From positions 1 through 23,751 of IMG/VR virus record IMGVR_UViG_3300004806_000095: a stretch of 23,751 nucleotides of DNA; one strand, 5' to 3'. The notes below the pieces were generated by a model. It saw nothing but the letters and a program-made list of their open reading frames with translations, had not been told where the DNA came from and did not search any database. Made by a program: the position numbers and the translations under genes. Source of the DNA: a virus. This document shows positions 15,201 through 21,172 of this stretch, piece by piece; positions within the stretch are counted from its first letter, which is position 1; each line of letters starts with the position of its first letter.

Positions 15201-18047
15201 TATCGCAACAAAGAAGTAGAGCCAGCATTCCAGTTATCTGAAGACCATGTTAAGCGACCATTTGGCATTACTGATGAGATGGTTGATAACTTAATTTACA
15301 AGTTGCAAGATAAACATATTGATACTAAACGCATTCAACAGGCCATTGAAAAGCAAGTTGGTGAGATTGAAGATCGATTTAATGTCTATGATAAAGAACA
15401 GCTTTTCCATGGCAGAACAGCTGATGGTATTAAGCAATACTTACTAGATGAGTTGATGCCAGCCATCAAAGAGATTCACAAATTGAATCTAACTCCTGAA
15501 GAAGTTAGAGAATATTTACATAATCGTCATGCTGAAGAGCGTAACAATGTAATGAACGAACGCAATAAGAACGATCCTGTGACTGGTAAGCCTAGAACAG
15601 AAGAGTGGGAATTACAAGATCGTGCTTCAGGCATTCATACGGCTGATGCAAGACGTTACTTAGAAAATCTTACGCCTGAAAAGAGAGAAGCCCTTGAAAA
15701 AGGAGCTAAACACTTTGATGACATGATTAAAAAGACTCAGGATATTTTGGCTGAATCAGGGGCTGAAAGTAAAGAAACGGTTCAGGGTTGGAACGATATG
15801 TATGAACATTACGTTCCACTTAATCGTGAGGAAGAAGATATTGCTACTCATGGCATGGGTAAGGCAGGAACAAGTCGTGGCTTTGGAGTAAGTGGTAAGT
15901 TCTCTAAAGCTGCCATGGGATCTGAGAAGAAAGTTGGTGATATTTTAAGTAACATTATTGCCCAGCGTGAGCGTGCATTAATTCGTGCAGAGAAGACAAA
16001 TGTTGGTAAATCAGTTTATGGTTTAGCTTTGCAGAATCCTAACCCACATATTTGGATGCCAGTTAATCCAGATGCAATTAAGAATAAAGATGCATTCCTA
16101 AAAGAGTTGGTTGAGTTAGGCTTTAGTCCTGAAGAAGCTCATGATGTGGCTGATAACTTAATTCAAGAACCTAAGTCTCGTCAGTTAGTAAAACAAAGAA
16201 TTTATGATCCAGTAACTGGATTACCAACTAGCGATACAGAACAAAGTGTTCGTTTAAGAGCAAACGTCTTAGATCGATTTAAAGACAATGTATTGCCTGT
16301 AAAGATTAACGGCAAGGATAGATATGTCTTTTTTAACAAAGATGATCCTACAGCTTTAAGAATGGTTCATGCATTGAAAAATGTAGACGTAGATAACCTT
16401 AGCCAAGCTCTTGGTGTGATTGGTAAAGGAACTCGCTGGTTTGCTAATGTCAATACACAATACAATCCTATTTTCGGTGCTGTGAACTTAGTGCGTGACT
16501 TGGGTGGAGCTAGTCTTAATTTAACTTCAACTCCTCTTGCTAATCAAAAAGCAAAAGTTCTTTCTAATGTAATGCCAGCCATGAAAGGAATTATTGAGGT
16601 TCTGCGTAATGAACGAGCTGGTATTGGTCATTTGGATGAGCAAGGTAATGATCGTTACAAAGATAACAAATTTGCACAAGCGTTTAGAGAATACAGAGAA
16701 GCAGGTGGCCAGACTGGTTATCGTGAATCATTGACTCGCAGAAAAGAAACACAGACTTTAATTGATAAAGAGTTAGATAAACTTAAAGAAGGCAATACTA
16801 AAAAAGCATTTAGCTTTGTAACTGGTATGCTGACAGACTTCAACGACATGATGGAAAATGCTGTGCGTGTGTCTGCCTTTACACAAGCGATGAAGCCAAA
16901 GAGTGAAGGTGGGGCAGGTTTATCCAAACAAAAGGCTGCGATTCTTGCCAAAAATATTACAGTCAACTTTGATAAGAAGGGTCAGCTTTCTGCCAATATT
17001 GGTGCCTTATATGCATTCTTTAACGCTTCTGTGCAAGGTACAGCTCGTATTGCTGAAACATTAAATGGTCCAGCAGGTAAAAAGATTATGGCTGGTGGTA
17101 TTTTGACTGGTGCTTTACAGGCAGTCATGATGGCAGCAGCTGGCTACAGAGATGATGAACCACCAGAGTTTGTCCGAGAAAAGAACTTTATTGTTCCCTT
17201 ACCTAATGGAAAATACTTTGGTATCCCATATCCTCTTGGATTTAGTATCTTCCCTAATGCTGGTCGTTTGGCAAGTGAATATGCTTTAGGTGGATTTAAA
17301 CATGGTGGAAAGAAACTTGGTTATTTTGCAAGTGCTGTATTAGATTCAGTAAATCCTTTAGGTGCTAGTACACCGATTCAAACGCTTGCTCCAACTGTAC
17401 TTGATCCGTTTGTTGCGATTGCTGAAAACAAAGATACATTTGGCAGACCAATATCTAAACAAGATTACCCAACTCATCCTACGCCAGGTTATATGCGTTC
17501 AAGAGAATCTTCTAGCAAGATAAGTCAAAACCTTGCGTATTACTTGAACTTGGCATCAGGAGGTGGTAAGTATAGCAAGGGATTCCTTAGCCCAACTGGT
17601 GACGATATAGACTATTTGGCTGGGCAAGTAACTGGTGGTTTAGGTCGTGAAATTAAAAAAGGCGTTGAGTATGCTCATGCTCAAGCTACTGGCGAGGAAG
17701 TACCACCATATCGTGTACCTTTAGCTGGTCGTTTTTATGGAGATACACAATCTGCTGTTGCCGAAACGTCTCGTTTTTACAACAACATTACTCGCATGAA
17801 CGAATATAAAGATGAGATTGAAGGAAGAAGAAAGCATCACGAAAGCGTTGCTCAATACTATGCCGACAATCCTGAAGCAAGACAAGCAGAAAGAGTTTTA
17901 AATGTAGAAACTCAAATTAATGAACTTAACAAACAGAAAAAAGAATTCATTGATAGAGGATTGCCAAGAGAACGTATTGAACGTATTGAACGACAAAAGC
18001 AAGCAATCATGAAACGGCTTAATGATTCTCTTAGGAAGTATGAGTAA
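12243..18047 (+). CDS. Giant polyvalent ejection-type protein: ART-like, zinc metallopeptidase-like and LPD38-like regions (1934 aa)
   Basis: Likely a virion protein delivered into the host, carrying several activities. Residues 1-52 hold two YxxANxATxxAI-type repeats. Residues 62-112 are Gly/Ala-rich and hydrophobic. Residues 255-540 are a Pro/Glu/Lys-rich linker with two 40-residue repeated units (about 341-380 and 409-448) and PEEVK/PEEAK repeats. Residues about 549-680 look like an ADP-ribosyltransferase: MYQGRG (551-556), GQYYAPTGIDAKNYG (574-588), NPLVI and FSHDQVVSY (670-678). Residues about 760-960 look like a zinc metallopeptidase, with HELLH at 812-816 and EELF at 894-897 as a possible third ligand. 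Residues about 1080-1400 hold HAEERN (1096-1101). From about 1400, NPIFGAVNLVRDLGG and a hydrophobic segment (1614-1636) match the large polyvalent-protein associated domain 38 pattern. The C-terminus is coiled coil. AGGA precedes the ATG. Enzyme activity is inferred, not shown. Confidence 0.8.
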   Translation: MPNLMEILNDPNYVNANEATKQAIFNKYSALDTNFTKANEATQDAIRQKFGVMPLQPETSTGAAVAHSLLKSALPTAAGFVGAGLGVIGGGGLGSIPLGLAGAVGASSATAMAQEKLLQQFPETAKMLGLDEETAAKEAKEHPVATELAEFAPSLLGMRPSLSLLKSGKGLTEAAAKELRGEKIQAATNALTGAGIGGGMEAGFEAIGEGPMDPQRIATQAALGLLGQKETRLGKKLSGVGERVGLSAKEAITGKKAEEPSKVEPTLEPKEEPKGTVTIEPYEPKQGSHDTQAMQDELEGKEIKPIQQEEIKPIKQEEVKPEVKAEEVKPEVKTPEKEPPNIIGNYIDPNSGIIHPIILNEEGKLVSSINGAPVTESIAGNVEFYPGKKPGEVKPKAEENEAPRRGKYGEIIGHYDDPKTGKSEPVTLNEDGQIINANTGEIHTGEVKPGVPKIEPIVEAKPEEIKPELVKPEEPKPEVKPEEVKPEEAKPEEVKPEEAKPEEVKPEEAKPEETKPPVETKGEPVAEPEKITKPDPKWDEVETGKPATLEMYQGRGEDKSKIYSDVQVPVAGEGQYYAPTGIDAKNYGDVTKHTVSFDNPLVIRDDAEWKALVKHPEVDWQYPNPFSVPEPQFRAESQRLKDYVTSLGHDSLVIKMDPVGDNAKLLRRVFSHDQVVSYKPQESKTPKAPIRKVETREFDINKSLNKINDEVKNMTTGEEICQWLIDNAPNDAAKHIAERILNKIKGYSAEGIPTKVTVLQGDKRNKNAYGTQQPILNTRTRKLEYFDVKYNGLDGKGRADSFTGTDYVTIMHELLHSISTLQLHFMKRQKFKGDKQLYRDLLSIRQAVEKKVKEEMLKPANLRDPNLANFKKVYMDIDSYGPGGKFNYGDHSYEELFTCGLTEKPFQDFLHSIRMGNTNALSKLAIAFRKLIGIEPKYQTALDKLAGVADKFFDESAQDVRQMLHGIGVSMKETPSETASKIEPRNYRNKEVEPAFQLSEDHVKRPFGITDEMVDNLIYKLQDKHIDTKRIQQAIEKQVGEIEDRFNVYDKEQLFHGRTADGIKQYLLDELMPAIKEIHKLNLTPEEVREYLHNRHAEERNNVMNERNKNDPVTGKPRTEEWELQDRASGIHTADARRYLENLTPEKREALEKGAKHFDDMIKKTQDILAESGAESKETVQGWNDMYEHYVPLNREEEDIATHGMGKAGTSRGFGVSGKFSKAAMGSEKKVGDILSNIIAQRERALIRAEKTNVGKSVYGLALQNPNPHIWMPVNPDAIKNKDAFLKELVELGFSPEEAHDVADNLIQEPKSRQLVKQRIYDPVTGLPTSDTEQSVRLRANVLDRFKDNVLPVKINGKDRYVFFNKDDPTALRMVHALKNVDVDNLSQALGVIGKGTRWFANVNTQYNPIFGAVNLVRDLGGASLNLTSTPLANQKAKVLSNVMPAMKGIIEVLRNERAGIGHLDEQGNDRYKDNKFAQAFREYREAGGQTGYRESLTRRKETQTLIDKELDKLKEGNTKKAFSFVTGMLTDFNDMMENAVRVSAFTQAMKPKSEGGAGLSKQKAAILAKNITVNFDKKGQLSANIGALYAFFNASVQGTARIAETLNGPAGKKIMAGGILTGALQAVMMAAAGYRDDEPPEFVREKNFIVPLPNGKYFGIPYPLGFSIFPNAGRLASEYALGGFKHGGKKLGYFASAVLDSVNPLGASTPIQTLAPTVLDPFVAIAENKDTFGRPISKQDYPTHPTPGYMRSRESSSKISQNLAYYLNLASGGGKYSKGFLSPTGDDIDYLAGQVTGGLGREIKKGVEYAHAQATGEEVPPYRVPLAGRFYGDTQSAVAETSRFYNNITRMNEYKDEIEGRRKHHESVAQYYADNPEARQAERVLNVETQINELNKQKKEFIDRGLPRERIERIERQKQAIMKRLNDSLRKYE
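13686..13780 (+). repeat. 30-bp exact tandem repeat (three copies plus a fragment) in the PEEVK/PEEAK linker
   Basis: Copies at 13686-13715, 13716-13745 and 13746-13775 are base-for-base identical and are followed by a 5-bp partial copy. Each encodes ten residues of alternating PEEVK and PEEAK. Surrounding PE/K repeats (from about 13165 to 13800) are degenerate. Exact identity implies recent slippage or unequal exchange. Confidence 0.9.
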
Positions 18048-18378
18048 TCTCTATTGTAACCATACCTTTGACTTCTTCTGAGAATACAAAGGTAGGTAAG
18101 AACTGTTTGTCGTTAATCTTTAATCCATCAGCTACACCATCTAATCCAGCTTTGATGCTGGCTACCATATTATCTGCGTCTCTATGGCGTTTATCAGGCG
18201 GATAGAACGTCACCGTAATAGGGATTTTCCCATCGGTTGATACTTTGACCTTGGATTCCAGCGTTAACACCCAGCAAGTATGCCTATACGCTTTCTTGTA
18301 TTTGGCTTTCTTAGCCCAATGAAGGTTAGCGTTGGGGGATAATTCTTTTGGTGGCCAGGGCAGATAAATTATTTTCAT
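18031..18378 (-). CDS. rusA: RusA-family Holliday junction resolvase (115 aa)
   Basis: Predicted homodimeric endonuclease that cleaves four-way DNA junctions during phage recombination or before packaging. The LPWPPKELSPNANLHW opening, FYPPDKRHRDADN (DxDN, Asp67 and Asp69) and GLKINDKQF (Asp90) match RusA, whose catalytic aspartates lie in DxDN and the later DD/ND motif. Length is normal. The frame opens at ATG 18414, but a predicted extended -10 element (18420-18425) puts the transcript start near 18413. ATG 18378, where the family similarity begins, is therefore preferred. It is the only leftward gene here, overlaps the giant gene tail-to-tail by 17 bp, and shares its upstream region with the rightward early operon. 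Confidence 0.87.
   Translation of the reverse strand: MKIIYLPWPPKELSPNANLHWAKKAKYKKAYRHTCWVLTLESKVKVSTDGKIPITVTFYPPDKRHRDADNMVASIKAGLDGVADGLKINDKQFLPTFVFSEEVKGMVTIEITHTS
18059..18097. other. Stem-loop at the convergent gene ends
   Basis: TACCTTTG (18063-18070) and CAAAGGTA (18087-18094) form a perfect 8-bp stem around a 16-nt loop. ACC (18059-18061) and GGT (18095-18097) add three pairs across one bulged base. It lies 11 nt after the giant gene's stop and inside the 3' part of the resolvase gene. There is no T-run after it on the plus strand, so it is not a standard intrinsic terminator. Confidence 0.4.
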
Positions 18379-18407
18379 AGTAGATGTAATTAAATGGGTA
18401 CAATCTA

Positions 18408-18441
18408 TTGACATGATTCATTATATCATGCAAACTATAGT
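18408..18441 (+). promoter_or_regulatory. Possible rightward promoter with TTGACA -35
   Basis: A perfect TTGACA lies at 18408-18413, and TATAGT at 18436-18441 is the best -10 candidate. The spacing of 22 bp is longer than normal (16-18), so the pairing is doubtful. A rightward promoter is expected about here because the early-type operon begins at 18467. Confidence 0.25.
18412..18430. promoter_or_regulatory. Inverted repeat CATGAT-N7-ATCATG, candidate operator
   Basis: The perfect 6-bp arms at 18412-18417 and 18425-18430 surround seven bases. The leftward -10 hexamer lies within it, so a bound dimer would block transcription of the resolvase gene. The site is in the only divergent intergenic region of the window. 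Which protein binds is unknown; the AlpA-like and ribbon-helix-helix proteins encoded to the right are candidates. Confidence 0.4.
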
Positions 18442-18449
18442 CTGATTAA
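18420..18449 (-). promoter_or_regulatory. Leftward promoter with extended -10 (TGATATAAT)
   Basis: On the minus strand TATAAT (18425 down to 18420) is a perfect -10, preceded by TG one base away. The -35 region, 17-18 bp upstream, matches only three of six bases, as is tolerated with an extended -10. The predicted start near 18413 gives a leader of about 35 nt to the resolvase ATG at 18378. Confidence 0.5.
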
Positions 18450-18466
18450 CTGCTAGGAAAATCAAA

Positions 18467-18685
18467 ATGAATGTCCCTTACACCACGAAGACTGGTTTAA
18501 AGATTGGCTTACGTTACCAAGAAGAAGGTATCAGAATGCCTATCGATGATCCAGATATGTTGTTTTTACAAACCATGCTCATTTGCCCTAAAGCAAGAAG
18601 ACAAGAGAAGCTTGATGATTTAGTTTACAAGTTTGCTGTTGTTATTTTGCTTGGCATTGTGTTTTATAAATTTATCTTTCGCTAG
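18467..18685 (+). CDS. Small membrane protein, first gene of early operon (72 aa)
   Basis: Function unknown. The N-terminus MNVPYTTKTGLKIGLRYQ is polar; residues 34-48 are charged (CPKARRQEKLDDL); residues about 52-71 are one hydrophobic segment (VYKFAVVILLGIVFYKFIF) ending at the C-terminus. This predicts a tail-anchored inner-membrane protein with a cytoplasmic domain. AGGA lies 8 nt upstream of the ATG. It is the first gene after the divergent regulatory region, 8 nt before the next gene. Proteins with this opening are common as small early genes in phages, without known function. Confidence 0.7.
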   Translation: MNVPYTTKTGLKIGLRYQEEGIRMPIDDPDMLFLQTMLICPKARRQEKLDDLVYKFAVVILLGIVFYKFIFR

Positions 18686-18693
18686 GAGAAGAT

Positions 18694-18840
18694 ATGGAAT
18701 TTACACCAGTACAAAATGAAATACTCAGGGCTGTTTTCAAAGCAATGGATGAAGAGTTAGGTATCAAACCATTGACTGAAGAACAGATAAAGACATTTAA
18801 CTTAAAGCTTGATGAGGTTATTCATGAAGATCACGAATAA
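18694..18840 (+). CDS. Small acidic protein, unknown function (48 aa)
   Basis: ATG 18694 with a strong AGGAGA ribosome site gives 48 residues, mostly Glu, Asp, Lys and Leu, likely two short helices (FTPVQNEILRAVFKAMDEE and TEEQIKTFNLKLDEVIHE). There is no motif or membrane segment. Its last 17 nt overlap the start of the nuclease gene, and its own coding sequence supplies the GAGG that precedes that start. Small acidic early phage proteins can be inhibitors or protein partners, but nothing here identifies a target. Confidence 0.65.
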   Translation: MEFTPVQNEILRAVFKAMDEELGIKPLTEEQIKTFNLKLDEVIHEDHE

Positions 18841-19702
18841 ATTTAATCTTCCTGAGACCTTTGTTAATGTTCTCAAGCGTGATCCTTACACCAAAGGTAA
18901 GGCTCATCTGTCAGTAACACAGTTAATTAACAGTCCAAAGGTCGTTGCCATGACCAAGAAGTACGATAGTTTGCTTGAACAGGATGTATCTGAGATGATT
19001 TGGCCACTCTTTGGTAAGGCGATGCATTCGATTCTTGAGGATGGCAAGGCTGAGAATCACATTATCGAGCAGCGTATCCATTCAGAAATTGAAGGATGGA
19101 ATATCTCAGGAGCAATTGATTTACAGATTGTTAGTAATCGAGGTATTAGCATTCGTGATTACAAGACCACAGGAGTTTGGTCGGTCATGAATGAAAAAGC
19201 TGAATGGGAATATCAATTGAACTGTTATGCCTGGCTAGTAGAGAAGGTTAAAAAGATTCCTGTGGTTGATCTTGGTATTACGGCTATTTTGCGTGATTGG
19301 AAGGCAAGAGAGGCTGAACAGAAGGCTGGTTATCCTGAAGCACCTGTTAAAGATATTCCTGTGGTTCTATGGTCAATGGAAGAGCGTGAAGAGTTTATTA
19401 GGGCACGGATTGGACTACATAGTGCTTGTGACTTTGCGATGGAAACAGAAACAGAATTACCTGAATGCACACCTGAAGAGATGTGGGAAAAATCAGCAGT
19501 CTGGGCAGTCACAAAGATTGGTGGTAAACGTGCTCATTCCCTATATGAAACGGCAGAACAAGCGATTGCTGCCTGTACTGAGTTAGGGGATAAGTATGAA
19601 ATCGTAGAGCGTAAAGGCGAAAGAACTCGCTGTGAATCATATTGTGCTGTTAACCAATGGTGCAATCAATATCAATCTTATAAGGAGCAACAAAATGTTT
19701 GA
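18824..19702 (+). CDS. PD-(D/E)XK nuclease, Cas4/RecB-like, with Cys cluster (292 aa)
   Basis: Predicted DNA exonuclease that makes single-stranded ends for the annealing protein encoded just downstream. Motifs in order: GKAMHSILE with His68; GAIDLQ with Asp99; RDYKTT with Asp112 and Lys114 (the D-x-K of the fold); QLNCYAW with Gln131 and Tyr135. The C-terminus has Cys270, Cys274 and Cys280 (CxxxCxxxxxC). With one earlier Cys (such as Cys215 or Cys251) they could hold an iron-sulfur cluster as in Cas4 and AddB. The frame opens 15 nt earlier, but ATG 18824 has GAGG at proper spacing and is chosen. Its stop overlaps the AlpA-like gene by 8 nt. A fossil of this C-terminus lies at 19964-20029. 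Confidence 0.85.
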   Translation: MKITNKFNLPETFVNVLKRDPYTKGKAHLSVTQLINSPKVVAMTKKYDSLLEQDVSEMIWPLFGKAMHSILEDGKAENHIIEQRIHSEIEGWNISGAIDLQIVSNRGISIRDYKTTGVWSVMNEKAEWEYQLNCYAWLVEKVKKIPVVDLGITAILRDWKAREAEQKAGYPEAPVKDIPVVLWSMEEREEFIRARIGLHSACDFAMETETELPECTPEEMWEKSAVWAVTKIGGKRAHSLYETAEQAIAACTELGDKYEIVERKGERTRCESYCAVNQWCNQYQSYKEQQNV

Positions 19703-19740
19703 TGAAGAATTTAAATTAGAGGCTATACAAAAAGCAAAGG
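19657..19740 (+). repeat. Direct repeat copy A (nuclease 3' end plus alpA-like 5' end)
   Basis: This 84-bp stretch aligns without gaps to copy B, 327 bp downstream, at 71 of 84 positions by hand count. Homology extends left to about 19637 at the protein level. Copy A covers the last codons of the nuclease gene, its TGA, and the ribosome site and first 15 codons of the alpA-like gene. Confidence 0.85.
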
Positions 19741-19922
19741 GACAGTTGATAAGAATTAATGAGCTTTCTCAACTAACAACTTTATCGAAGAGCTGCATAA
19801 ATTTATGGGTTGCACAAGGGAAATTCCCAGCACCTTTAGCCTTATCAGCAACTATAAAAGTTTGGTTCTTACAAGAAGTTTTGGACTGGCTTGAATCGCA
19901 AAGAGGGAAAACTGAACTTTGA
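19695..19922 (+). CDS. AlpA-family helix-turn-helix regulator (75 aa)
   Basis: Small DNA-binding protein. Residues 18-71 show the AlpA pattern: LIRINELSQLTTLSKSCINLWVAQGKFPAPLAL, a helix-turn-helix with the MerR-like 'G(K/R)FP.P' wing, followed by the VWFLQEVLDWLESQRG helix. AlpA-type proteins activate or repress phage genes, including excisionase and integrase genes, and resemble excisionases. The ORF is open from 19632, but ATG 19695 has AAGGAGCAACAAA just upstream and overlaps the nuclease stop by 8 nt. The first 15 residues (MFDEEFKLEAIQKAK) are homologous to those of the 52-aa gene downstream. Function by family; target sites unknown. Confidence 0.8.
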   Translation: MFDEEFKLEAIQKAKGQLIRINELSQLTTLSKSCINLWVAQGKFPAPLALSATIKVWFLQEVLDWLESQRGKTEL

Positions 19923-19963
19923 CAACAGAAGCAAATTTACCCATATTGGAGAGAAGAAAATGA

Positions 19964-20029
19964 CCATATTGCCCAGTATCTACATGGTGCAATCAATATC
20001 AAGTTTATAAGGAGCAATTAAATGGATGA
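19964..20029 (+). pseudogene. Fossil of the nuclease C-terminus
   Basis: Reading from 19964 gives PYCPVSTWCNQYQVYKEQL and then LNG and TGA. This matches the nuclease ending SYCAVNQWCNQYQSYKEQQ at 13 of 19 positions, with two of the Cys and the stop placement kept. An in-frame TGA at 19961 cuts it off from anything upstream. This fills most of the 99-bp gap between the alpA-like and 52-aa genes. Confidence 0.75.
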
Positions 20030-20067
20030 CGAACAACTTAGATTAGAGGCTATGAAAATAGCAAAGG
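19984..20067 (+). repeat. Direct repeat copy B
   Basis: Second copy of the 84-bp repeat, at a constant 327-bp offset from copy A. It covers the fossil nuclease end, the AAGGAG ribosome site and the first 15 codons of the 52-aa gene. The first 34 bp (19984-20017) differ at only two positions from copy A; the coding part has drifted more. Confidence 0.85.
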
Positions 20068-20180
20068 AACTGAACTTTGAAAGTTTATGCCCTGGCGATT
20101 TATATGTTGTATTAAATGAAGCAAAACGCATTTATGAATTTATTAAAGGAGAAGCAAATGGTTTACCAAAAGCTGATTAA
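20022..20180 (+). CDS. Small protein sharing its N-terminus with the AlpA-like protein (52 aa)
   Basis: ATG 20022, with AAGGAG at the same spacing as the alpA-like gene, gives 52 residues. The opening MDDEQLRLEAMKIAK aligns with MFDEEFKLEAIQKAK of the AlpA-like protein. The rest (ELNFESLCPGDLYVVLNEAKRIYEFIKGE) has no helix-turn-helix and looks like one or two helices. It is therefore either a diverged, shortened duplicate or a different protein fused to a copied start region. The last 23 nt overlap the annealing-protein gene, whose ribosome site AAAGGAG lies inside it. Function unknown. Confidence 0.65.
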   Translation: MDDEQLRLEAMKIAKELNFESLCPGDLYVVLNEAKRIYEFIKGEANGLPKAD

Positions 20181-20916
20181 AGCTAGAAATATGTTAAGAA
20201 AGTTAGAGCTTAAAAAGTCAGGTCATAACAAGTTTGCTGGATATCAATACTTTGAGCTTGGCGATTTCTTGCCATATGTTCAAGCAATATTCGAAGAAGT
20301 AGGGCTTTGTGATGTCATTTACTTTGACAAAGATATGGCTTATATGAACATCTTTGATACAGAAGATGGATCGTTTGCGTTGTTTACTTCACCGATGGGT
20401 TCTGCCCAGTTAAAGGGTTGCCATGAAGTGCAGAATATTGGAGCAGTAGAAACATATCAAAGACGTTATTTGTATGTAACTGCCATGGCTATTTCTGAGC
20501 ATGATCCAATTGATGCCACGATGAATCCCAATGATTCTCACCTTAACAATGCAAAGGTGACAGAAAAACCTACTGAAAACAAACATTTACAGTTCCAAGT
20601 TGGCGAAGAAAAAGTAACTTTGAAAGCTGTTCCTAGAACAGAACCTAAGATGGTCAGCAAGATTACAGGCGATAAGGGTGAGTTTCAAATCATTATTGAT
20701 CCACCACCAGAGGGCGATGCCCAGGAGTGGTTAGAGTTGGTTCAACAAGCTTCTCATATGTTATTGGATTTATGTGAGAAGGAAGCAGATGTGATGGCCA
20801 TATTTAGAAAGAACAAAGTTCTATTTGATACGGTCAAAGCTAAGGATCCTGAATTCTTTGCAGGAATGATGGGTAAATTTACGTTAATGAGAGAAAAGCT
20901 GAAGGAGAAGAAGTAA
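20158..20916 (+). CDS. ERF-like single-strand annealing protein (252 aa)
   Basis: Predicted phage recombinase that anneals single-stranded DNA, probably using ends made by the nuclease encoded upstream. The N-terminal 120 residues carry the ERF layout: NKFAGYQYFELGDFLPYVQAIFEEVGL (24-50), a short beta region, and GAVETYQRRYLYVTAMAI (95-112), matching the conserved G-x-x-x-TYxRRY block of ERF proteins. Residues 120-180 look like a linker and 190-250 are helical and charged, a less conserved C-terminus. The frame is open from 20116, but ATG 20158 has AAAGGAGAAGCAA before it and the family similarity starts there. The stop shares one base with the next ATG. A related annealing family cannot be excluded. 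Confidence 0.78.
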   Translation: MVYQKLIKARNMLRKLELKKSGHNKFAGYQYFELGDFLPYVQAIFEEVGLCDVIYFDKDMAYMNIFDTEDGSFALFTSPMGSAQLKGCHEVQNIGAVETYQRRYLYVTAMAISEHDPIDATMNPNDSHLNNAKVTEKPTENKHLQFQVGEEKVTLKAVPRTEPKMVSKITGDKGEFQIIIDPPPEGDAQEWLELVQQASHMLLDLCEKEADVMAIFRKNKVLFDTVKAKDPEFFAGMMGKFTLMREKLKEKK

Positions 20917-21170
20917 TGGCATATGAAAATAAACCACAGTCAGGGAGTCTGTTCCCTAATCAAAAAAAATCAGACAGTCATCCTGATATGAAGGGTGATG
21001 TGTATTTAGATAAAACATTTCTAATTGAGATGATGGATAAGTCAAAAGGAAATTTAGTGAAGATTTCTTTAGCAGCATGGAAAAAAGAATCTTCAAAAGG
21101 GCTTAAGTATTTGTCAATGACATTATCTGAGCCATATGAAAAACCTGCTAACAACAATCCTTGGGAGTAA
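20916..21170 (+). CDS. Small protein next to the annealing gene, unknown (84 aa)
   Basis: Starts in a TAATG overlap with the annealing gene, with AAGGAG upstream. The opening YENKPQSGSLFPNQKKSDSHPDMKGDVYLDK and the later ISLAAWKKESSKGLKYLSMTLSEPYEKP suggest a small beta barrel, and the end NNPWE is short and acidic. The pattern resembles small phage proteins found beside recombination genes that may be OB-fold or single-strand-binding-like. This is only a resemblance: no diagnostic aromatic spacing was confirmed. Position suggests a role in recombination or replication. Confidence 0.65.
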   Translation: MAYENKPQSGSLFPNQKKSDSHPDMKGDVYLDKTFLIEMMDKSKGNLVKISLAAWKKESSKGLKYLSMTLSEPYEKPANNNPWE

Positions 21171-21172
21171 TC

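Noticed and set aside
9266-18047. tRNA genes or CRISPR arrays
   Set aside because: The tandem repeats seen are in-frame protein repeats without unique spacers, and no cloverleaf was noticed by eye anywhere in the window; a covariance-model search was not possible.
18379-18414. Longer resolvase start at 18414 (12 extra residues)
   Set aside because: The predicted transcript start is near 18413, so this codon would be outside or at the very end of the RNA, and family similarity begins at the ATG at 18378.
19960-20010. 16-codon frame MTILPSIYMVQSISSL with an upstream GGAGAG, possible leader peptide
   Set aside because: It lies in the duplicated relic of the nuclease gene, is read in a different frame from the relic, and no attenuator-like hairpins were found beside it.
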